A model generated the notes under the pieces. It did not search any database, was not told where the DNA came from, and was given only the letters and a program-made list of their open reading frames with translations. A program made the position numbers and the translations under genes. A stretch of DNA of 64,000 bases from Epiperipatus broadwayi (taxonomy: Eukaryota > Onychophora > Udeonychophora > Euonychophora > Peripatidae), in the NCBI GenBank assembly GCA_028023455.1, contig JAQFVV010000055.1:6292030-6356029 (forward strand), read 5' to 3'. Positions 56,516-64,000 of this stretch are shown here, in pieces (position 1 is the first letter of the stretch; the number at the start of each line of letters is the position of its first letter).

Positions 56516-56615
56516 GTATTAAAAGAAAAACCTAAAAGGATTTCATTACATCAAGATATTCAAGATAAACGGAACAGCTTGGAAAAAATGCTCGCTGATG
56601 GAGTAATTAGAAGAT
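56516..56615 (+). CDS. SH3KBP1/CD2AP-like: Exon B: linker between SH3-1 and SH3-2 of the same gene
   Basis: This exon is 100 nt: 33 codons plus one base. It is flanked by tttttatttttag and gtaagt. It starts in phase 0, exactly as exon A ends, so the join reads FPDNFVR then VLKEKPKR. The product is basic and hydrophilic (KEKPKRISLHQD, then DKRNSLEKM) and ends in GVIRR with a leftover T. The family has a similar charged linker and resumes at RRCQV, the first strand of the second SH3 domain. A leftover T followed by an exon opening with GT or GC would encode that Cys. The second SH3 domain should lie to the right of the window. Frame, splice sites and family architecture agree. The exon is short, so confidence is slightly lower than for exon A. 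Confidence 0.85.
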
Positions 56616-57279
56616 GTAAGTAATTAGTCTTGAATAATAATTAAAAAAAAAAACTTTAATTGTATTACAGGTACTGTTATTGACGTAAAGAGTAAAATAT
56701 TTCGGCCTTTTTATGTCTAGTAATGAATAAAGGCTCTATTTGAACGTCTGCCATTTTCTGTAGATGTACGTTTTTTTCTTTTTAAAGAGCATTGTTTAAT
56801 AATTATTATTTTCTCGTTACTTTTTATTTGTAAAAAAAAGTATATTGATTTTTGTTTTAATATTTATTGTTGCATTTCCGTTAAAGAAAACTATATATAG
56901 CATGTAATTTTTAATAGAATGGGTTTGACACCTTTAAGTGACGTTTTATTAATAGATTAAATGATAATATAAGTACATGCCCACGTATCCTGCCTTTTCA
57001 CCTTCTGGCTTGACAAAGGTCAGTAATAGTCTTTTAAAGCATTAGACAGTTCATCCAATAAGGTTGCAATTTTTATATCTTTATCAGTACATCTTTCACC
57101 TTCAGCTCAATCCTATCCGAACCATCCATCAACCCAAAATTCAGACCAACTCCCATATTATAGATATATTTGTAACATTCGTTTTTTCAAGTAATCATAC
57201 AACGCATTTTACAAGTTAACTTCGTATACACATTATTTTTAAATACTTATATTTTCATATATATATATACACACCATCA
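56616..57279. other. Intron DNA after exon B
   Basis: AT-rich sequence with no element structure until the RTE 3' end. Confidence 0.4.
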
Positions 57280-58675
57280 TCATTTTCAATCATTATCGAT
57301 CCATTGCAGAATGAAAATTTCCAAGTTCAATCCATCTCCAATCTCAAGCGTCTCTTCTCCACATTAGCCCAGCACACTTTCTTATTCAATCTACCCATCT
57401 CACATATGGTCGCTCTCTAGCTCTTTTACAATCTTTTGAAATTCAGTTTAAGATTTCAACTGTCTATCTGTTATGATCGCTTCTAGCAATATGTCCAGCC
57501 AAAACTATCTTAATTCGGTCAATGATGTCAGTAACACGTGTTTGTTCTCTCACCCATGTATTTCATTTTTGATCTCTTCTTGTTACTTGTAATATGCATC
57601 TCTGCTTGGTCTGAAGTCTGTATTACTCTTCTTTTAGGTGCCATGTCTCAGATCCATAAGTAAGAACTGGTAAAACACATTTATTAAAAACATTTCTTTT
57701 CAAACATACATACATATTTCTTTTTAATATTAAGTTATTTCTACCAAAAGCGCTCCAGCCAAGTTTAATTCTATGATTAATTTCACCCATTATTGTTTCT
57801 GTTTATAGTAATAATCTGATCAAGGTATTTGTAGTTGTTAACGTCTTCTAACTCATCTTTTTTATTTTTATTTTATTCTTTTGAGAAAATCCATTGAACA
57901 TTATTTTAGTTTTAATCCTACTTTTTTACTTTCATCTGAATTTTCAGAAGCTTCAAAATATTATTTGCAAAACAGCTACACCATCTGTAAAAACTAGATG
58001 ACTTAAATAATCCCCATTTACTTTTACCTCTTTAGCTGCATCATTTTAATCCACAAAGTATTGCAAAATTGCTGTTAAATGTTTTGGAGATATAGAGTCA
58101 TTCTATTATACACACTTCTCAATGTTAATTTTTTTTAATGTAATTTAATTGTTGCTATTGCATTTTTCTAAATATTCTTCAGAATATAACAATATTCTGG
58201 GTCTATATTTTGATGATCTAATACTTTAATTACTGAAGAAATGCTTATAGAATCAAATGCCTTTTCATAATTTACAAATCCAAAGTACACTGGCAACTCA
58301 TATTCGTTAGTCTATTTTATAATTTATCTCAATACTTGGATATGATTCATTGTATTAAAACCACTTTTAAATCCAACTAGTTCTTTTGGTTGGCTAAAAT
58401 ACAAAGTTTGAATTGTATATTTTGATAACAATTTTGTATAGAACTGATTAATATTAATACTGTTTTCTTCCAATCATCTGGTACATCTTTATTATTTAAA
58501 TTATTTGGTATACAATTTTTCCAAAATATTTTCTATTTCTTCATCTGCTTCTTTTAAGACATCCATTATAATTCCACCATTACCTGGAACTTTTCTTTAT
58601 AAATTTAACTGCATGTCTCACTTCTTCATTTAAAATCCTGGGCAATTCAGAAGGTACTTGTAGGGGATGCTTTTC

Positions 58676-59011
58676 TTATTTTTTATTGTTATATAATTCA
58701 TTATAAAACTCTTCTATACATTTCATGATGTCATCTCTCTTTTTAGTTCCATCTTTTTTAATTATTGCAGAAATAAATTTCCTGCCAACACTATGATGAT
58801 GTTCTACATTCCTGAGACTTTTATTCTGTTCTTTTATTTCTCTTGCTAGTTCGTAATTATACTTTGGTATAATATCATTATCAACTCCTTTTCGCACCAT
58901 TTTACAAATTTTGAGGTATTCAATTCTTTCTAAGGCATCATTTATATATTTTTTCATATTTCTTTTTTTCGTCATAAATTGTCTTGTTTCAGTATAAATT
59001 TTACTGATCAA
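58676..59011 (-). pseudogene. RTE EN-to-RT linker (copy 5)
   Basis: The 111-codon frame is a Lys/Glu-rich helix-forming stretch: MKKYINDALERIEYLKICKM, YNYELAREIKEQNKSLRNVE, then SVGRKFISAIIKKDGTKKRD and DIMKCIEEFYNELYNNKK. The last block directly precedes RT in RTE proteins (EEFY..LY). It has no catalytic motif. The frame ends at a stop right where RT should begin. Confidence 0.68.
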
Positions 59012-59239
59012 TATGTTGCTTGTTTGTACCAGCTATCTTTATTGCAGTTTTTAAAAGTGTATCAGTTATCTTCCTACTGATTTTGTTCAAATGTAAATCA
59101 TGTTCAAAATCTTAATATTTGAAAACTATTTGCAAGTTGTAATTTAAAAATTTATTGAAATATTTCTGAAGATTAGAAATATCAACTGTGAATATTATTT
59201 ATCTTAATTTTTGTCTCTAGTTTTGCATTAACATGCATC

Positions 59240-59533
59240 TTAGATCTTACTGCTATAATCACTTCCCGTGTTGAGTTTATTAAGAACATTACAATCTTGA
59301 AATACATATTTTCTGTTACTCAAAATATAGTCCAATTCTGCTGTATCTTCTTTGGATGCTTCCATTTTCGTTTTAACATTTTTGTCAAAAAAGAATTTAT
59401 AATATAGTTGTTGTTTTTTTCCTGAAAACTTCACAAGTTTATGTCCTCTCTCATTTCTATCATAATAAACAAATTTACCTACAGCAGTTTCATCTTTCAA
59501 TTGTTTACTAATTCCAGCATAAAAGTCTCCCAT
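59240..59533 (-). pseudogene. RTE APE-type endonuclease fragment (copy 5)
   Basis: This 97-codon frame is the clearest endonuclease piece. MGDFYAGI (residues 1-8) is the GDFNA box with its catalytic Asp. DRNERGHKLVKFSGKK follows near 25-40, DYILSNRKYVFQDC at about 69-82, and GSDYSS near 91-96, where the catalytic His of the SDH box is replaced by Tyr. APE-type endonucleases nick genomic DNA to prime LINE copying; loss of that His would inactivate it. Upstream coding continues in other frames to about 59830. Confidence 0.75.
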
Positions 59534-59840
59534 AACAATTTTAAAATGTTGAGTGGTCTGATCAAAAGCCTTTTGTATATTATATAAAAATTTTCCTCTA
59601 CTTCTCCATCATAATGAAAACTTGTTGGGGCATAAACCTGAATTATCTGTATTTGATATCTTCTATTAAATTTAATAATTAATCTTGCCAGTCCGATAGA
59701 TTATCGATCTCCATAATATTGTTCTTCCGCTTTTTATTTATAATGAATGCTATTCCACTTGTACTTTCAATGTTTGGGTCTTTGTAGTACAGTACACGTC
59801 CACTTCTTAAATCAATTGTTTCTTCATCTTCTAACTACAT

Positions 59841-60027
59841 ATATATATTGTAACCTTCCAAAGGGTGACCAAGCAATGTCAAATCAGTACAAGAACTCTA
59901 ATGCATTAAATACACATATGAAATAAGGTAAGTCCTCTTATAGGTTAAGTGCACAATAACTAAATAAATTCTCTCATGGACTAAGCATACAGTAATTAAT
60001 ATATTATTTTATAAGACTAAACATCAC
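59841..60027. other. Short AT-rich spacer
   Basis: TCTCATGGACTAAGC and TCTTATAGGTTAAGT (about 59930-59990) are loosely repeated; nothing else. Confidence 0.35.
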
Positions 60028-60405
60028 ATGATCACCATTTCTATACTAGCACATAATTGTTGTAAACAAAGGCAAAACTCTCCATACAGTAGTGCCACCC
60101 TGTTCCAAATAGAGTAATCAATGGATGCCAGAAGGCTTGTGCATAAAATCCCTATCTAGTGCCTACTCATCCAATATCCCCAGACTAGTTTGCTGAAGGG
60201 TTGCATTAGATCCTAAGATCTAGGCGCAGTGCTCTCAGATCCAAGGCTTCTCACTGATGATGGCCACAAGCCAGAAACTAGTCTGGGGATATTGGATGAG
60301 TAGGCACTAGATATGGATTTTATGCTCAAGCCTTCTGGCATTCACTGATTACTCTGTTTGGCACAGGGTGGCACTACTGTATGGAGAGTTTTGCCTTTGT
60401 TTATT
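60028..60405. mobile_element. Fold-back family A copy with both arms
   Basis: The arms 60063-60190 and 60270-60400 are inverse (GGCAAAACTCTCCATACAGT, CCACCCTGT.CCAAA.AGAGT, AGGCTTGTGCATAAAATCC). Centre blocks GATCCTAAGATCTAGG and CTCAGATCCAAGGC sit between. A CATCACATGATCACC end is at the left. Confidence 0.8.
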
Positions 60406-60966
60406 TTATGTGGATAGACCAATGATTGATTGATAATTTATTGTTACATTCTATAAACAATAATAATGAATAGTGATAATAAATCTCAGTTTCTTAAATA
60501 TTCAGTTGTAAAGAATACTGACTTTGCAATGATAATCTAATATAATAAGATCTAAAGTGTTGTAGTAGGTAAAGGGTCTTTTGTTGTACCAAACACATTA
60601 CTAAGTATAAAAGCATCAATAAAGTAATCTTATGTAACTTTAATTGCACACATAATTGGATTGCATGAATTGTATTGATTCAATGTGACAATTTCAAAAT
60701 AATATGTACTCTTATATGCACTTTAAACACTTTTACTATTTAAATGGATTTTCTGATGTATGGATGTAACAAATGGCAATGGACACAGAAATGTAATTAA
60801 AGAATAAAATAAATATTTATTACAAAAACTAAATATATTTCTTTTAGTTTACAATTTAACAAAAATAAATTATTGTTACTATTTACAATAAAAATAAATT
60901 AAAGAAATCTTTACATCAATTATTACATAAGCTACATATAATGCACATACAATATATCTCTGATGT
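60406..60966. other. AT-rich spacer, nothing recognised
   Basis: No element before the hAT target site. Confidence 0.4.
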
Positions 60967-60974
60967 ATTTAGGT

Positions 60975-61440
60975 CAGGGTGGGCAATTGTTTTGGCTCGG
61001 AGGCCACAGAGGTTGGCGAAGGGCCGCATTGGGAGCCATTTTGTGAAAGCGAAGGTTAGCAGAGGGCCGCACCTTTTTTCATAACACAATTGTTTTATTC
61101 CCTGTATTACCAAAGAAATATTTGTCTGTCCATTCTTCATTAAACACATGACATTCATCACCAATTTTAAGTTTTTTCGGGGTTTCAAGGTTTCACTAAA
61201 GTTGGAAATGTATATATTTGCTAATGCAAAGACAAAATTGAAATTAACTAGATCAACTAGAAAAGCACTGCACATCATATCAGCATTGCGCATGTGTATT
61301 GACGTGGGCACCCTAATGGAAAATATGAGATGAATCTTCGGTCACACACGGGAAGGAAATCTCAGTTCAAGGCGGATTTTTCTGATTGTCTTGGCGGGCT
61401 GCATAAAAACTCTTAGCGGGCTGCTATTTGCCCACCCCTG
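60975..61440 (-). mobile_element. Short hAT transposon, copy 2, with 8-bp target duplication
   Basis: It starts CAGGGTGGGCAATTG and ends TTGCCCACCCCTG. ATTTAGGT flanks it at 60967-60974 and 61441-61448. It aligns along its length with 11635-12097. The BED-finger remnant is frameshifted, so MNVMCLMKNGQTNISL is an out-of-frame relic. Non-autonomous. Confidence 0.92.
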
Positions 61441-61449
61441 ATTTAGGTT

Positions 61450-62440
61450 ATACAAATAAATAAATTAAGAGACACCTACAATTTGAATTTAATAATAGTA
61501 AGGTTAATTAGCACATCTGAAGGTACTAATAATATAATTGTAGCTACTAGTATAATAAGATATATTTACATTGAAATTAATGTAAAATTTCTTAACACGT
61601 AATTTATAATTTACACAATATAATATAAGGAAGTATGTTGTTATTAATCTTAGTTAAACAAAGCAGGTGGAGTAGAGAAATACAAACTCAATATTTTACT
61701 CAACATACAGTCATTTAAAAATACATAATAAGGAGTTCGGGATTATAATCACACAAATGCCTTTTATAATACACAAATTGTAACACCTAAATATTTATGG
61801 GCGATGATAATGAGAAAACAAGCCTACACTAAAGTGAACAGAGCAATACTGGTTTCTAAGTCTTCCATGAGTATCTACCGCACACATAAGCAAAGGTCTC
61901 TCAAATAATTTCTAGGTAAAATGAGGAACCACCAATATAGTTGCCTCAATAAATACAAGACTAAGATAAAACACCAATAATGAAAAGAAAGGTTCGAGGT
62001 AACAATCACATGACAAATCTTAATCCACATCTACTCGTATTTATAACACATAACAAAAGTGTAATCAAAAAATCAATACCAAACATATGCATGAAAAATG
62101 AATAAATAATTAATTTTAAATTTATAATAATAGAAATTATACACCAATCCAAAGCAAAATATATAATATATATCAAAGTAACAACTCTATTCGTATAGAC
62201 GTTTATAAAACATACGTAAATCTGCTGCGATCTCTCAAAATATTGTAAACATGAATGCAATCATTTATATCCACCACCTTTAAGTATATGGTTATATCTT
62301 TCAGACGTACTCGAATAAAAGCAAATGAAATTGGTAATTATTCAATGCACATAACATTTCAAACATTATAATAGCAAAATATAACAAAAAAAAATCTTAA
62401 GTGATGTTTTCTTTTTTTCTCTGAATAAAATGATTTTTCC
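61450..62440. other. AT-rich intron DNA
   Basis: No coding sequence or repeat structure was recognised. The 84-codon minus frame near 62006-62260 is low complexity. Confidence 0.4.
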
Positions 62441-63060
62441 TAATTAACACTTTTTAGCAAAAATCTTTTATTTTACATATATGTGTACACAATCTTACGT
62501 TTTGACTGTCCTGTAGTCTTCTTCAGAGCCATGATATAATGAACAAAATAAAAAAACATAACTATATAAATAATACCATAAAAATGTAAACAATAAAATT
62601 AATAAAATAAAAAACAACAACGTAAAATATAGCAAAACATAATAAAACTGAAATAAATATAATCAAATCCAAATAAAATAATCCAGTTAATATAAAATAA
62701 AATTTACAATATAAATATAAATTATACATGTGTATTCCTGACTATATATGTATATTCATGAACAGCTATTAATTTAAATATATTATTCATTTTTATTAAT
62801 TTTAATAATCTCTTAATTATTTCTATTTCTTATAAACTTAAACTTTAGTTTTATTAGCTCCACCTTAATAAAATACTTAATAATTTTATTTTCATATAAT
62901 TCTCAGTTCAACCTTAATTCATTTATTAATATTTTTAATTTTCAAATCATATAATATCTATTATTTTTTTATTCATTCTTCTGTTATTAATAATTTTTTA
63001 TATTTATCCTTTTAATATTTAAAAAGTATAAATATTATAATCTTTTAACTTACTTTTAAA
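62441..63060 (-). mobile_element. Probable PLE terminal fragment
   Basis: On the minus strand CTGAAGA, GACT, loop, AGTC and AAAAC lie at 62500-62527, followed by long AT-rich DNA similar in texture to the arms of the PLE at 27897. No coding domain was found. Confidence 0.45.
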
Positions 63061-63064
63061 ACTA

Positions 63065-63595
63065 AATAAAGAGCGTGCAATAGCTCTAACAAGTTTTATC
63101 AATAAATGGCGCAAGAGAATGCATTTAAAAATCTCTATGTAGAAATTGTCCCTATCTTCAGACCGGTTTCATGCTGTTGGCAATCCTCAGTGAGGTGCTA
63201 GGATATTTCAGACACCAGATCCAAAATACCAACACAAAGCCAGCACTTACCTGATAGTTAATTAAATTTTCAGACACACGTTTTCAAAACTGATTTGAAG
63301 ATATATAGGTATCTGAAAATTTCAGATTGTCTACTTAAAAGTTAACTATCAGATAAGTGCTGACTTTGAGTTGGTATTTTGGATCTGATGTCTGAAATAT
63401 CCTTGCACTTCACTGAGGATTGCCAAAAGCATGAAACTGGTCTGAAGATGGAGATAATTTCTAGATAGAGATTTTTAAATGCTTTCTCTTGCGGCATTTA
63501 TCAATAAAGCTTGTAGAGCTATTGCACACTCTTTATTTAGTTTTAGCATTTCAAGCTTTTTAAATTAAGTCACGTGATGTATGACTTATTTTTAA
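63065..63595. mobile_element. Fold-back family B copy, long palindrome
   Basis: The left arm (63068-63285) and right arm (about 63320-63540) are inverse: GCAATAGCTCTAACAAG, CTTCAGACCGGTTTCATGCT, GATATTTCAGACACCAGATC and CAGCACTTA.CTGATAGTTAA with their complements. The centre is near 63300. The right end is GTCACGTGATGTATGACTTA. Non-coding. Confidence 0.82.
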
Positions 63596-64000
63596 TTACC
63601 CGTTTTTACTTTAATTTTTTAAAAGATAAAAAAATGTTTTTTTTTTTTTTAAAATTATCTTATACCCTGGGTGTCTCTATTACATATTATTTAAACTAAC
63701 TATAGCTATAATCATGACAGCTCTTTATATATATTTTTTTATTTATACATTTTAATTTTTATTACTATTATTATATAACTCATAAATTTATATTATACTG
63801 TTTTATATGTAAATATTATACTAAGTTTTTATTTCATTAATATGTAATATCTATAAATATATTCATGTTTATATTCCTATATAATCATTTTTTTACAACT
63901 CATACTTCATTTAGAAGTAATTTTCTCTTTATATATTATTTTTAAGAACTATTTATACTAATGCCATCCTAATCCCACAATCTTTATTAAATTTTGGGTT
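63596..64000. other. AT-rich DNA to the window end
   Basis: Nothing recognised. Confidence 0.4.

Larger units (their letters stand above)
57280..59840 (-). mobile_element. RTE-type LINE copy 5
   Basis: Read on the minus strand it has endonuclease from about 59830, linker (59011-58676), RT (about 58660-57950) and the 3' terminal segment, ending at about 57280 next to CATCATCATT, the inverse of the ATG tail. The 5' region seen in other copies is absent, so it is 5'-truncated. The polymerase box at about 57985 reads FTDG instead of FADD. Coding is in fragments and it is inactive. Confidence 0.78.
56616..64000 (+). other. Start of the following intron
   Basis: The intron opens with GTAAGT and runs past the window end, since no SH3-2 coding sequence was found here. 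It contains a minus-strand RTE, fold-back elements, a hAT copy and PLE-terminus DNA, listed separately. Confidence 0.6.

Noticed and set aside
2560-64000. CRISPR arrays, rRNA genes and bacterial operons
   Set aside because: No regularly spaced identical repeats with unique spacers, no rRNA sequence and no Shine-Dalgarno-linked gene series; the tandem repeats present are SINE, LINE or fold-back units.

Overview
This window is animal nuclear DNA from an invertebrate with a very AT-rich, repeat-laden genome. The evidence is GT/AG-spliced exons, SH3 coding sequence of the CIN85/CD2AP (SH3KBP1) family, tRNA-derived SINEs, RTE-type LINEs, Penelope-like elements (PLEs), hAT elements and an LTR retrotransposon. 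There are no bacterial-style operons, rRNA genes or CRISPR arrays. I cannot name the phylum. By eye the DNA is roughly 70-75% A+T, and most long open frames are retroelement fragments or chance. The only host gene I can defend is on the + strand. Exon A (17089-17246) encodes the first SH3 domain of a CIN85/CD2AP-like adaptor. Exon B (56516-56615) encodes the linker that follows and ends in phase with the expected start of the second SH3 domain. The intron between them is about 39.3 kb. Exon A opens in the middle of the Val codon, so the start Met lies on an exon upstream of the window or unrecognised in it. Nearly everything else is mobile DNA inside this gene's introns. Region by region: 1-2900 holds degenerate AT-rich DNA, a likely SINE and an unexplained higher-GC block. 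2920-8500 holds two + strand RTE LINE copies that were later hit by fold-back elements. 8505-11200 holds further fold-back copies. 11635-12097 is a short hAT element with an 8-bp target duplication. 12300-16620 is an RTE copy with a repeated 5' region, carrying a nested 533-bp internally deleted RTE derivative. 17930-20650 is a broken PLE with SINEs in it. 21800-25890 holds minus-strand RTE DNA. 26885-30015 holds a fold-back copy and a 2.1-kb PLE palindrome. 30532-39751 is one recent 9.2-kb LTR retrotransposon, minus strand, with about 3.16-kb LTRs but no pol. 41600-48200 holds PLE fragments, including an intact GIY-YIG ORF, and a composite palindrome of about 950 bp. 50600-55800 holds tRNA-like SINE arrays, RTE tails and tandem fold-back copies. 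57280-59840 is an RTE copy on the minus strand. 60030-61440 holds a fold-back element and a second hAT copy. 62440-63600 holds PLE-terminus DNA and another palindrome. Two themes stand out. First, unusually many long palindromic elements belong to a few families, and those whose insertion sites can be read have 11-15-bp target duplications, as in target-primed retrotransposition. Second, PLE termini and PLE-derived palindromes repeatedly carry a CTGANGA-stem-GAAAC arrangement like a hammerhead ribozyme core. Only the SH3 exons are judged to be host coding sequence.
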